Origin: JAAUUE01 sp943370025
GTDB lineage: Bacteria > Cyanobacteriota > Cyanobacteriia > Cyanobacteriales > JAAUUE01
DNA length: 64,000 bases
Assembly: GCA_943370025.1 (NCBI GenBank)
Contig: CALRPI020000025.1
Coordinates: forward strand, 1-64,000
Direction: 5' to 3'
Part shown: positions 34,034-43,055 of the stretch, piece by piece
How positions within the stretch are numbered: position 1 is the first letter of the stretch
Layout: each line of letters begins with the position of its first letter
Notes under the pieces: model-generated
Databases searched by the model: none
The model's input: only the letters and a program-made list of their open reading frames with translations
What the model was told of the DNA's origin: nothing
Translations under genes and position numbers: made by a program

Positions 34034-34125
34034 TATAGCATTCCTAAATGGTTTGAGAGAGACGCACCCAAAGGGTGCGTCTCTCTCAAACCTCAAAAAT
34101 CTACAAATGATTTGGGATTGCTATA
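34034..34125. repeat. Family A hairpin element, A2 type
   Basis: The 92-bp element has ends TATAGCATTCCTAAAT and ATTTGGGATTGCTATA and a GACGCACCC/GGGTGCGTC core. A second hairpin (GTTGTTGCGAGC and GCCCGCAACAAC) at about 33971-34011 precedes it. Confidence 0.87.
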
Positions 34126-34140
34126 TTTTAGACTTGCTGA

Positions 34141-37100
34141 TCAAAGGACAAACTGAGTCACTGCTAGGAATCCTGCCAAGGCTGATGCCCCAAGGGAGAA
34201 GACGGCAGAGCCGAATACCCACCAAGCAGCACTAGAAGCGGCTTTACGAGTTTCTCGGACTTGTTTTTGAGCCTCATGCTTTAGGGCATCGAGCCGTTTT
34301 TGGGTTTCCTGCTGGACTCGTTCTACTTGGTGTAAAACGTTGTCACGGGTGGATTCTACTTGGCTAATAATCCGATCGGCATCGGCGGCGGAGATATCTT
34401 CCCGGGAACTCAAAACTGCGACTAGGGTATCTCGATCGAAATGAGATAGACGATCGCGCAATGCCTCTAAACCCAATTGCGGATCATTGAACAGTTGGCT
34501 AAAGTCCTGTTTGATCCCGTCATAGTTGAGTTCTGGGCGTTCCAATCCATTGAGATAGTTACGAATACTCTCAAATACCTTGTCGATCGCCGACTGGACA
34601 GCCTGTTGTACCTTCTCTAGTTGATCGGTCACTGCTTTGAAATTAGCTTCCACCTGATCAGCAATCTGATTGGCTTCTTCCTCAGTCATATCCTTGCGTT
34701 GAGCCAACAAAGCCACAAAGGTTTCTCGATCGAAATGACTAGCCCGATCGCCCAAGCTACTCAGCCCCGCCATGGGGTCTTGTAGTAAGAGTTGCAGATC
34801 CCGTTTAATCCCCTCAGGATTCAGTTCTTCTTTGTTGGTGTTTTGCAGATAATTTTCTAGGTTGGTTTCAAAATCAACAGCCTGTTTTTTGAACCGGCTA
34901 GCTAAGCGGCGGGGAGCTTTGATTAGGCTTTGCAGGGCAGATTGAATTTGATCGATCGCTCGATTCACCTGTTCTTCGCTGAGATCATCCCGTTGGCTCA
35001 AGAGTTTCACCAAGGTTTCTCGATCGACATGGGATAGGCGTTCTTGCAAGGCAGAAGTTCCAGCTTTAGGGTCACTAAACAAGGTGGATAAATCTCGTTG
35101 AATCCCTTCGGGGTTGAGTTCTTCTAAGTTAGTTTTGCGCAGATAATCAGCCAAGGCTTGGGTAGTTTGGTCGTATTGTTCCTTAGCTTTGCCCGCCAAT
35201 TTTTGGGGAGCTTGCAAGATACTATCCCGTACCGATTCCACCTGATCTAAGACTTGATTCACCTGTTCTTCGCTGAGGTCTTCCCGTTGGCTCAATAGCT
35301 GTACCAAGGTATCCCGATCGAACTGAGCCAATCTGCCTCGTAAAGCATTTACCCCCGCCTCTGGATCGGCAAACAAGGTTTTTAGATCCCTTTGGATGCC
35401 CTCAGGGTTGAGTTCTTCCTTATTAGTATTCCGTAGGTAGTCGGAAACTTTTTGGCGTAGTTCTTGCCCTTGGTGTTGCAGGCGATCTTGGAGTTCCTTT
35501 GCTTGAGATAAAACCTGATCACGAGTACCTTCAAGTCGATCGAGGATTTGACTCCGATCTTCAGAGCTAATATCTTGGCGTTGGCTCAAAATGTGCTCTA
35601 AAGTACTGCGATCGAATTGATTCAAGTTATCACCCAAGGCATCTAAACCAGCTTCTGGATCTGCTAACAGGAGATTAAATTCTCGCTCGATCGCTTCTGG
35701 ATTTAACTCCTCTTTGCCCGTAGAGCGGAGATATGCTTCCACCTTCTGGCGTAATGCTTGGGATTTTCCTTCAGCTTCCAATCCCTGCACGGTGGTAAAC
35801 ACTTCAGCCCGAATATCTTCTAGATAACCTGCGACATCTTGGGCTTTTTCTGGAGTGAAATCATCCCGTAGGCTTAAGGTTTGGATGAAGTATTCGCGAT
35901 CGATCGACTCCAGTTCTTGGCGAATCGTACTAGGATTTGCCGCCTGATCATAAATCACATCTCGAAATTCCTGCTTCACAGTTTCCCGGTTCAGCTTCCA
36001 AATTGGCGACAACAACAGATAGTTTTCTAGGTCTGCCCGAATAACGCTAAAACGCTTGGCAGACCCAGAAGATTTGCCGTTTGACTTGCCGTTTGATTTG
36101 CCATTAGTAGTACCATTTGAGTTGCCATTTGATGAATTATCTGGCTGCAATAGATTACTGCCAATAGTGCGTAGTTGCCCAGCAATTTTTTCCACATCCA
36201 CATCAGAAAGATCGACATTCTGTAATACTCGACTGAGCAGTGCCGTAGTGCCAAATTGTAGAGCCTGACTCGTCAAACTATCACTAGGTTTGAGTTGGGA
36301 AGAAGTTGATTTCACAAGTTGACTTAACTGCTCGCTAAGTTGACCTGATCGCAACTCTTCTGGAGCCGCAGATTGCAATTGTTTGATTAAGGCTTGGGGA
36401 TCAATTTGCTCTTTGCCACCCACCGCTTGTTTCCAAGCTGCTTCTAGTTGATCGGTGATCCGATCGACATCTTTCTTGGAGAGATCAGTCCGGCTACTAA
36501 CTAGTTTGGCTAAGGTGTCTCGGTTGACATTCTTGAGAAGATCGCTATTGGCGATCGAACCCAAATCTGCATCCTTTAGCAACTTCGTAAACTGATTCCC
36601 TAGCTGATCCAAATTCAAGCTAGGTAATTGCACCTTGTCTAGAGAGCTTTGTAGTACCTTCTGGATACTGTCGGGGTCAAAACCAGAGGTCAATTCCCGG
36701 CGCACAGCCGCTGTAACTTCTTCAGCGGTGGAAACCACTTGGTTTTTGGCGATGTTTGCCCCCAGCATGGCTGTACCAGTCCCCAATAAACTCTGAATCC
36801 CCGTAGTCGCAGCACTCATAATTGAGCCTAGCAAAGAACCCAAGGTGGTGGAGCCAAACCAAGTCAGCAGGGTAAAAAATAGTGACCAAATAGTTACTCC
36901 CGTAATTGCTCCCAGTTCTGGACTACCCACTAAACTCAATTTGACCGCCAGAAAAGAGGCAGCAAAGAGGGCAATGCTGACACTTACCAACAATCCCAAG
37001 CCGACTTTGGTTTCAATCCCCACACTGTCATGGGAATTTTCGGAGTCACTCTGGCTAGAAGGACTATCAGGGGCGGCAATCACCGCGATCGCTAGATTAG

Positions 37101-37338
37101 TAAACAACAATTGAAAGGCAAAAGCCATGACTACGCCCACCACCAATGCCAACAAGAAATTAGGACTGGAAAATACAATGGCAGTTTCAGCAATAGTCCC
37201 CGATAGTGGGTCTGATAGTTGGCTGGGCAATAAAGTTGCAGCCCAACCATTAGAAGTTCCCCAATTAAAAGCTATAGTCAGCCCTATAGCTATGGTCATA
37301 GTGATTACAAAATTACGAATCTGTCGAAGTGAAATCAT
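34141..37338 (-). CDS. Large membrane protein with seven ~100-residue helical repeats
   Basis: The 1065-residue protein has an N-terminal signal or first helix (about 8-24), three more membrane helices (about 60-170), a long soluble region and a last membrane helix at 1035-1065. The soluble part holds a partial repeat near 265, then after a Gly/Asn/Lys/Ser linker six repeats of 95-115 residues. Each has EELNPEGI, a DPxAGL helix and the signature DRxTLxxLLSQRxDLSxEE. No catalytic motif is visible. It may be a scaffold or tether of envelope or thylakoid membranes (inference). Confidence 0.8.
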   Translation of the reverse strand: MISLRQIRNFVITMTIAIGLTIAFNWGTSNGWAATLLPSQLSDPLSGTIAETAIVFSSPNFLLALVVGVVMAFAFQLLFTNLAIAVIAAPDSPSSQSDSENSHDSVGIETKVGLGLLVSVSIALFAASFLAVKLSLVGSPELGAITGVTIWSLFFTLLTWFGSTTLGSLLGSIMSAATTGIQSLLGTGTAMLGANIAKNQVVSTAEEVTAAVRRELTSGFDPDSIQKVLQSSLDKVQLPSLNLDQLGNQFTKLLKDADLGSIANSDLLKNVNRDTLAKLVSSRTDLSKKDVDRITDQLEAAWKQAVGGKEQIDPQALIKQLQSAAPEELRSGQLSEQLSQLVKSTSSQLKPSDSLTSQALQFGTTALLSRVLQNVDLSDVDVEKIAGQLRTIGSNLLQPDNSSNGNSNGTTNGKSNGKSNGKSSGSAKRFSVIRADLENYLLLSPIWKLNRETVKQEFRDVIYDQAANPSTIRQELESIDREYFIQTLSLRDDFTPEKAQDVAGYLEDIRAEVFTTVQGLEAEGKSQALRQKVEAYLRSTGKEELNPEAIEREFNLLLADPEAGLDALGDNLNQFDRSTLEHILSQRQDISSEDRSQILDRLEGTRDQVLSQAKELQDRLQHQGQELRQKVSDYLRNTNKEELNPEGIQRDLKTLFADPEAGVNALRGRLAQFDRDTLVQLLSQREDLSEEQVNQVLDQVESVRDSILQAPQKLAGKAKEQYDQTTQALADYLRKTNLEELNPEGIQRDLSTLFSDPKAGTSALQERLSHVDRETLVKLLSQRDDLSEEQVNRAIDQIQSALQSLIKAPRRLASRFKKQAVDFETNLENYLQNTNKEELNPEGIKRDLQLLLQDPMAGLSSLGDRASHFDRETFVALLAQRKDMTEEEANQIADQVEANFKAVTDQLEKVQQAVQSAIDKVFESIRNYLNGLERPELNYDGIKQDFSQLFNDPQLGLEALRDRLSHFDRDTLVAVLSSREDISAADADRIISQVESTRDNVLHQVERVQQETQKRLDALKHEAQKQVRETRKAASSAAWWVFGSAVFSLGASALAGFLAVTQFVL

Positions 37339-37374
37339 TTTTTAACTCCTGAAAGTAGTTTAATGAATCAAAAA

Positions 37375-37584
37375 TTAGGTATTTTTATAATTTGCATCTA
37401 GCCAGCAACGGGGCAATTCTTCCCCAGATGGAAAAATCAAATCTTTCTTATAACCCGGCTCAGGATCCTGCTCTTCTTCACCAGCTTGCACCTGAATCAC
37501 AATCTCTTGCTCAAATGGATCAATCAAGGCTTTGAAATCCATGACCTCTACCAAATTTCCAGTTGCTTTTTCCTGTAATAACAT
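37375..37584 (-). CDS. Small conserved cyanobacterial acidic protein
   Basis: The 69-residue protein has MLLQEKATGNLVEV, VQAGEEEQDPE and FPSGEELPRCWLD segments. It resembles a family of short cyanobacterial proteins that databases sometimes mislabel 'acetyltransferase'; no acetyltransferase motif is present. It lies directly upstream of the giant repeat protein and may be cotranscribed with it. Confidence 0.72.
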   Translation of the reverse strand: MLLQEKATGNLVEVMDFKALIDPFEQEIVIQVQAGEEEQDPEPGYKKDLIFPSGEELPRCWLDANYKNT

Positions 37585-37709
37585 AGGATATCCTCACTAT
37601 AATTTATTCCGTTTTTTGATCTATTTGATCTATTAGATCAACAGAATTCCAGCCAACCAATCTAGGCTTCTGCCTACTATTAATTAGTCAATAATTAGTC
37701 AAGCAAATA

Positions 37710-37862
37710 TTAAATCCGTTGACCGACAAATAAATTGTATACGATGCCAATTAGTGCCAGAACTAAAAGGATATGAATTAAGCTGCCCCCAACATTAATT
37801 GAGAATCCTAACAGCCAAAGAAAGAAAAGTACCCCAGCAGCAGTCCAAATGAGGTTTAACAT
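37710..37862 (-). CDS. lmo0937-type small membrane protein (50 residues)
   Basis: The ATG at 37862 follows an AGGAG site, and the frame runs 50 codons to a TAA at 37710-37712. The protein starts MLNLIWTAAGVLFFLWLLGF and has two hydrophobic helices separated by a Gly-Gly turn, with a GIVYNLFVGQRI end. This is the pattern of the lmo0937/DUF5670 membrane protein family, often found among general-stress genes. It is easily missed because of its size. Confidence 0.82.
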   Translation of the reverse strand: MLNLIWTAAGVLFFLWLLGFSINVGGSLIHILLVLALIGIVYNLFVGQRI

Positions 37863-38077
37863 AATTTTTCTCCTGTATAGATATCAAGTCAATTTGCCTC
37901 TAGCAAATAGTTCTACCCGTCGAAGGTGGGTGAAACTATCTAGAATTTCTGTAGCTGTTGCCATAATGGTAATGTTGTAAAATTCCCTTGGCAGATGTTG
38001 TAGAAGAGATGAAAAGCGATCGCCATCACAACTAACCTAGTTAATCTAGATAGCGATCGCCACAACTAATGACCTAA

Positions 38078-38260
38078 CTAGTCAACAGCTTTTTTGACTT
38101 CATCTTTTACATCTTCAGCAGCATGACGCACTTTTGCTTCTGCTTGTTTGGCTTTTCCTTCAGCCTGAGCCTTGGGGTCGCCAGTCAGATCGCCTACTGC
38201 ATCTTGAACTTTGCCTTCAACATTTTTAGCAGTTGCTTTTGCTCTATCTTCTAAACTCAT
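38078..38260 (-). CDS. CsbD family stress protein (2 of 2)
   Basis: The 60-residue protein has SLEDRAKATAKNVEGKVQ and GDPKAQAEGKAKQAEAK segments. It is a close paralogue of the CsbD at 33238. About 97 bp upstream is copy 4 of the shared stress motif, so the two CsbD genes may be under the same regulator, one directly and one through GlsB. Confidence 0.9.
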   Translation of the reverse strand: MSLEDRAKATAKNVEGKVQDAVGDLTGDPKAQAEGKAKQAEAKVRHAAEDVKDEVKKAVD

Positions 38261-38356
38261 GATGCGTACTCCTTGTAAATTGATTGCATTTAAGGATTAA
38301 TTACCAAATTCGAGCTATCAAATCTGGCTCCTGATATCAATTTGACAAGTAGCCGT

Positions 38357-38409
38357 TGTACTTCTTGAATGACTTGATTGACTTGATTGAATACGCTATG
38401 AAATTTAAC
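38357..38409 (-). promoter_or_regulatory. Shared stress-gene upstream motif, copy 4
   Basis: The plus strand reads TACTTCTTGAATGA, then TTGATTGACTTGATTGAATAC, then CTATGAAATTTAAC. It aligns with copy 2 with only one gap through the first 30 bases. It lies about 97 bp before the CsbD start. Confidence 0.6.
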
Positions 38410-38492
38410 AGTACTATCAAAAACGTCCTCGTCCTAACTAGAATGATGCTTGAAATATCTCAACCCCCTTGGCGGTTGCTATACAAAATAAG

Positions 38493-38529
38493 AGAAGGAT
38501 TTGCTACACCCCACGCAGTAAATCCTTCT
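38493..38529 (-). terminator. Hairpin terminator after the methyltransferase-like gene
   Basis: AGAAGGATTT at 38493-38502 pairs with AAATCCTTCT at 38520-38529. On the minus strand it is followed by CTTATTTTG, fitting a Rho-independent terminator. Confidence 0.6.
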
Positions 38530-38705
38530 TGAAAGTTAAATGTATTTTAGCTTATTTAGAACTTATATATCGCCAACAAGTTATCTATAATTGTGGACAT
38601 TGTTGCAGGCCAAGGGTCGTCGAAGTCCGCAATAACCTCCATCTGCATAAGTTCTGACTAAGCTAGTTTTATCTCAAAAACAGCTAATTTTCATGCAGCT
38701 AACTT

Positions 38706-39299
38706 TTAGCACTTTTTAATGGCAACGAACGACTTCGATAGCCCTAAAACCCTCTCGGTAACTATCTCAGATTCCTGAAACAACTCTTTTAGTATGGGCT
38801 TACATAGCAAGCGAGCACTTTCTACCAGTCGTACTGCTTCATTAATAGTTGTTGCCTTAGTCCAGTTTCCTAATTGAAAATGTAAGACTAGCCATAGACG
38901 TATTGGTTTAGGAAGCAAATGGAAAAAGGGAGTCATACAATGGGGTTCTAAGGGAAACCAGTAATTTGGAGTTTGCACAAAATGCATTGGTGCTAATCTT
39001 TTTATCTCCTTGGCAAAGGATGTCATAGATTCCCAATCACCTACATGCTCAATAACAGAATTAGAATGGATAATATGAAACGAGCCATCATTGAAATTCG
39101 AGAGATTCCGTCCATCTCCAGAAACAAAATGATATCTTCCTTGATCTTTGGGTATTGAAATTTCAGGAATATTAACGATCGTTATTTGAATATCGTATTC
39201 TTCAAATACTTGATTTGACAATATATTCCAATAGCTTTTTGTTCCTCCAATATCTATGATCTTTACAGTTCCATATTCTTGATGAGCTTGTTTTATCAT
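38706..39299 (-). CDS. SAM-dependent methyltransferase-like protein, probably 5'-truncated
   Basis: The 197-residue protein has motif I VKIIDIGGTKSYW, then FVSGDGRNL and SFHIIHSNSVIEHVGDW, the class I methyltransferase core. Family members usually begin about 20 or more residues before motif I. Here the frame continues upstream of the ATG for some 16 codons reading SRFRAKRIALLID, which look like the missing helix but have no normal start, and a TAA precedes them. It may be a decayed gene still translated from the internal ATG, or may use a rare start. Confidence 0.6.
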   Translation of the reverse strand: MIKQAHQEYGTVKIIDIGGTKSYWNILSNQVFEEYDIQITIVNIPEISIPKDQGRYHFVSGDGRNLSNFNDGSFHIIHSNSVIEHVGDWESMTSFAKEIKRLAPMHFVQTPNYWFPLEPHCMTPFFHLLPKPIRLWLVLHFQLGNWTKATTINEAVRLVESARLLCKPILKELFQESEIVTERVLGLSKSFVAIKKC

Positions 39300-39471
39300 A
39301 TCTATAAGTAGAGCAATACGTTTGGCTCTAAATCTTGATCCTATAGATTATTGATTGTCATAGTTCGTAATATTCTGGGCTAGAAATCCTGTGATTGACA
39401 TGACTTTCTCCTGTATTTTATTTAGGATATAAAGATGAAAATTAATTTTTAGAGGACGTTTTAAAAGTTTT

Positions 39472-39563
39472 TATAGCAATCCTAATAGGATTGAGAGAGA
39501 CGCACCCTCCGGGTGCGTCTCTCTCAATCCTCAAAAATCCACAAATGATTTAGGATCGCTATA
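39472..39563. repeat. Family A hairpin element, A2 type
   Basis: The 92-bp element has ends TATAGCAATCCTAATA and ATTTAGGATCGCTATA and a perfect GACGCACCC/GGGTGCGTC core. It lies in the 520-bp gap upstream of the methyltransferase-like gene. Confidence 0.88.
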
Positions 39564-39754
39564 GTGATTAAAACCACAATCACAAGAACAAAGCTCACTG
39601 CTGTGGAGTAGTATAAATCTAGAACTTTCATCAACCTGCTATAGACAGATTTTGTTTGTGTAGCTGCGACGGCTTGACTGAGTATTGCCAAATGTCTTTA
39701 ATCACCGATGCTGTAGATGCCAACCTAATTACTTATTACTTTAATTATTCTTGA

Positions 39755-39830
39755 TATATCGCGATCCTAATTGAGCTTAGAACTTTAGAATGAAACAGCC
39801 CTGCGCTTCGCGGGGGTTACACTACTCAAC
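39755..39830. repeat. Partial family A element
   Basis: A TATATCGCGATCCTAATT left end is followed by a short CCCTGCGCTTCGCGGGGG hairpin but no right end before the stop of the GGDEF-EAL gene. It is a truncated copy. Confidence 0.5.
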
Positions 39831-42776
39831 CTCCCTAGCGACGGCTAACTGTCCATGCCTGAGGAGTTGGTTTACTTCTTCACTACTTAAAGGCAGAGAG
39901 AATAAATAGCCTTGACCACACTCGCAGGATAAACTTTGGAGTTGATCTAATTGAATTTGATTTTCTACACCTTCAGCAACTACTTGCATATCTAAGTTGT
40001 GGGCAAGATTAATAATTGTTTGGACAATTTTGTTATGGCGAGAACCCGGAATCATTTGGTGAATAAAAGACTGATCGATCTTTAAAGTATCCATGGGAAA
40101 GTTGTGTAAATAGCTCAGGGAAGAATAGCCCGTGCCAAAGTCATCCATGCAGAGCTTGACATCAATATCCTTGAGGCATTGGAGAGTTTCGATCGTTTGA
40201 TTATGCTGATCGATCAAAATACTCTCAGTAATTTCCAACTTTAAAGCTTGGCTATTGAGTCCGGTCTCTTGAAGGATTTTGGCAATTCTGGGGACTAGAT
40301 CCGGGCGAGCAAACTGCCGGGGGGATAGGTTGACGTTGATCGTTAGGTGGGGATTAAAATCTCGATGCCACAGGGCTGCTTGTTGACAAGCTTGATGAAG
40401 AATCCACTCACCAATGGGGATGATTAAGCCTGTTTCTTCGGCGAGGGGAATAAAAGTCAAGGGGGAAATAATTCCTTGTTCTGGATGTTGCCAACGGACT
40501 AAAGCCTCGAAACCAAGTATCCGGTTATCTGCGAGAGAGATGATCGGTTGGTATTCAACATAAAATTGGGACTGGGCAGCCAGAGATTTGACGGCTCGGC
40601 GGAGGTCATTTTCCAGTTTTAGGGTAGAAACTATTTGTTGATTAATCGTTTGGTCAAAAATCTCATAGCGAGAGCGACCACTGCTTTTGGCTCGATACAT
40701 GACCAAATCAGCATCTTGGAGCATGTCTTCGGGCTGGCGATAACCCTGATGACTGAAGGCAATGCCAATACTCACGCCAGTAAATACTTCCTGCCCCTGG
40801 AGAATAAAGGGACGGGAGAGTTCTTGAATAATTCGCTCAGCTACTTGAATTGATTCTGCTTGCTCGCTGATATTGTCTAGGAAAATTGCAAATTCATCCC
40901 CACCGAGACGAGCAACCATATCTTTTTCTTGGCGGACACAACGACCCAAGGTAGCCCCGATTGCCACCAACAAACTATCCCCCATGGCATGACCCAAACT
41001 ATCATTAATCACCTTGAAGCGGTCTAGATCCAGAAACAACAGGGCAAACAAATAATTAGGATTATGCTGGACATGGTACATAGCCTCGTAGAGCTTTTCC
41101 ATCAATAACGTCCGGTTGGGCAAACCAGTCAGGTAGTCGTGGTAGGCATTGTGGCGGAGTTGAGATTCAATGTGACAGCGGGTAGTAATTTCTTGACGGA
41201 GGTTTTGGTTGGCAATTTCCAGATCCATCGTTCTTTGATGTACTAAACTCTCTAGCTGGGTGTTCAGGGTGGCTAATTCTATTTCGATGCGATGGCGGGC
41301 GATCGCTCCGCCAATAGTTCCGGCAGCCGCCAAGAGAATAGATTTTTCCGTCTCAGAACAAATCCACTCGTGTTGACAATGATCAAAGCCAATAAACCCC
41401 CAACATTTTTCTTGGATCTGAATCGGCACAACCAGAATCGAACAAATTTTTTGCTGGCTGAGGATCGATCGTACTGGCTCTGGAAAATCCCTTACCCGAC
41501 CACTAATAATTCTTCCTGCTGCCATTGCTTCCTGCCACCAATCGCCCATAGCACTGGCAAGCAGAGGGAACTGGGGAGACTGGGGATAATCACAGGCTAT
41601 CGGCTGCTCTAAAACTGGGCGTTGTTGCCCCGGGGAGAAATCATCTAAGTAAGACCAGCGCTCATTGAGTACCATCAGCGTATCCCCCGTCCCCTGATCC
41701 GTGTGGTATTCAAACAAATAGACCCGATTAATTTCGGTTGCTTCCCCCAGAGCCTTGAGCGCCATCTTCAGGGCGCTTCCCGGTTCACTTTTGGTCAATA
41801 GGTAGTTAGTGGCGCTGGCAACTCCAGCTAAGAGGCGATCGCGCCGCCGTAGTTCCTGCTCGATCCATTGTTGTTCGGTAATGTCATTATTGATTTCTAA
41901 AATAGCTTGGGGATGCCCCTGAGCATTTTTTTGCAACGCCCAACGACTGCTGACAATGATTTTTTGACCACTCCGCTGGTATTGTTGCAATTCCCCTTGC
42001 CAGTGTCCCATTTGGAGACAATGATCATGAATTTGCTCTAGGGGAGCAGACCAGGTGGTTTGCAGTAAATTATGGACGTTTTGACCGATCGCCTCAGCCT
42101 TCGTCCAGCCATAGAGAAGCTCTGCTCCTCGGTTCCAGTATTTAATCAATCCTTGGAGGTCAAAAATAATAATCGTATTGTTAGCAATCTCTAGCATCGC
42201 CGTCTGTTCTCGCAGTTGAGCTTCAGAGCGGCGCAGCTTCTCTTCAGATTGGATGCGCTGAGTAATGTCTGCTTGAATACCGATAAAGTGGGTTAAATCT
42301 CCCCGTTCATTGCGCACAGGAGACAAAGATAGCTCGTTCCAAAACCATGTCCCATTCTGGCGATAGTTTTTAATCACAACTTGTCCATGAATCCCCAAAC
42401 GCAAACATTGGCGGATTTTCTCGACCACCTTCGGATTCGTATCTTGCCCTTGGAGAATACGGCAATTACTGCCGATCACGTCTTCTGCTGCGTAACCAGT
42501 AATTTTGCTAAAAGCAGCATTGCAGTAAATGATGGGTTGATGAGGTAATTGCATGTCACTAATCACAACTCCACTACTGCTAGCGGCGATCGCCTGATCC
42601 AATAGATTCAACTGCTGCCAATTTTTTTGGGCATCTAAAATATCACTCAAACCCTCCAGGAGTCCTTCCTCTAGGGTTGGTGTGACAACCAAAGAATTAA
42701 GGAGTTGCCCTGAGTCCCCTCCTGAGCCTACCTGTGGTAAATCTAGATTTTCTGAGAGATTCGATTCTCTTGGCAT
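39822..42776 (-). CDS. PAS-PAS-GAF-GGDEF-EAL cyclic-di-GMP enzyme
   Basis: The 984-residue soluble protein has two PAS domains (about 58-165 and 190-305), a GAF-type domain (about 325-500) and GGDEF (motif near 620, ARLGGDEFAIF). EAL starts near 755 (EALVRW) with NLSPRQF, EITES, DDFGTGYSSL and EGVE all present. Both catalytic domains look active by motif; the RxxD inhibitory site before GGDEF is altered (QEKD). It makes or degrades c-di-GMP in response to ligands sensed by the PAS and GAF domains. There is no membrane segment. Confidence 0.92.
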   Translation of the reverse strand: MPRESNLSENLDLPQVGSGGDSGQLLNSLVVTPTLEEGLLEGLSDILDAQKNWQQLNLLDQAIAASSSGVVISDMQLPHQPIIYCNAAFSKITGYAAEDVIGSNCRILQGQDTNPKVVEKIRQCLRLGIHGQVVIKNYRQNGTWFWNELSLSPVRNERGDLTHFIGIQADITQRIQSEEKLRRSEAQLREQTAMLEIANNTIIIFDLQGLIKYWNRGAELLYGWTKAEAIGQNVHNLLQTTWSAPLEQIHDHCLQMGHWQGELQQYQRSGQKIIVSSRWALQKNAQGHPQAILEINNDITEQQWIEQELRRRDRLLAGVASATNYLLTKSEPGSALKMALKALGEATEINRVYLFEYHTDQGTGDTLMVLNERWSYLDDFSPGQQRPVLEQPIACDYPQSPQFPLLASAMGDWWQEAMAAGRIISGRVRDFPEPVRSILSQQKICSILVVPIQIQEKCWGFIGFDHCQHEWICSETEKSILLAAAGTIGGAIARHRIEIELATLNTQLESLVHQRTMDLEIANQNLRQEITTRCHIESQLRHNAYHDYLTGLPNRTLLMEKLYEAMYHVQHNPNYLFALLFLDLDRFKVINDSLGHAMGDSLLVAIGATLGRCVRQEKDMVARLGGDEFAIFLDNISEQAESIQVAERIIQELSRPFILQGQEVFTGVSIGIAFSHQGYRQPEDMLQDADLVMYRAKSSGRSRYEIFDQTINQQIVSTLKLENDLRRAVKSLAAQSQFYVEYQPIISLADNRILGFEALVRWQHPEQGIISPLTFIPLAEETGLIIPIGEWILHQACQQAALWHRDFNPHLTINVNLSPRQFARPDLVPRIAKILQETGLNSQALKLEITESILIDQHNQTIETLQCLKDIDVKLCMDDFGTGYSSLSYLHNFPMDTLKIDQSFIHQMIPGSRHNKIVQTIINLAHNLDMQVVAEGVENQIQLDQLQSLSCECGQGYLFSLPLSSEEVNQLLRHGQLAVAREVE

Positions 42777-42788
42777 ATGACTAGTTAT

Positions 42789-42842
42789 GATCTATTTTCC
42801 GCTATAACACCCTTCGATCTATTTTCCGCTATAACACCCTTC
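42789..42842. repeat. 27-bp perfect tandem duplication upstream of the GGDEF-EAL gene
   Basis: The unit beginning GATCTATTTTCCGCTATAAC and ending ACCCTTC occurs twice without a gap (42789-42815 and 42816-42842). It starts 13 bp before the ATG, so it lies in the 5' leader or promoter. Confidence 0.88.
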
Positions 42843-43055
42843 AATCTTAGTAGGGGAAACCCTGACAAACCCTATTAAAAAATCAATAATTGTCCAATAA
42901 TTGTCGGTTAGTTGTCGGTCAATTATTGACAATTTCCCAGTTTTCAGCTTTGGATAAACGGCTTCATCTTCAAGCTCTATATCTATGTATAGAAGGCAAA
43001 GCTCATTCTAGCAACTAATTACTATTGACTAGCCAACCTAGCCGACTTAGCCAAC

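Noticed and set aside
37375..37584. Acetyltransferase assignment for the 69-residue protein
   Set aside because: The protein is too short for an acetyltransferase and shows no CoA-binding motif; the label seems to be an annotation error in related genomes.
37888..37945. Another family A element
   Set aside because: Only fragments match (CAAGTCAATTTGCCTCTAGC and a weak hairpin GTTCTACCCGTC/GGTGGGTGAAAC); both ends are missing, so I did not list it.
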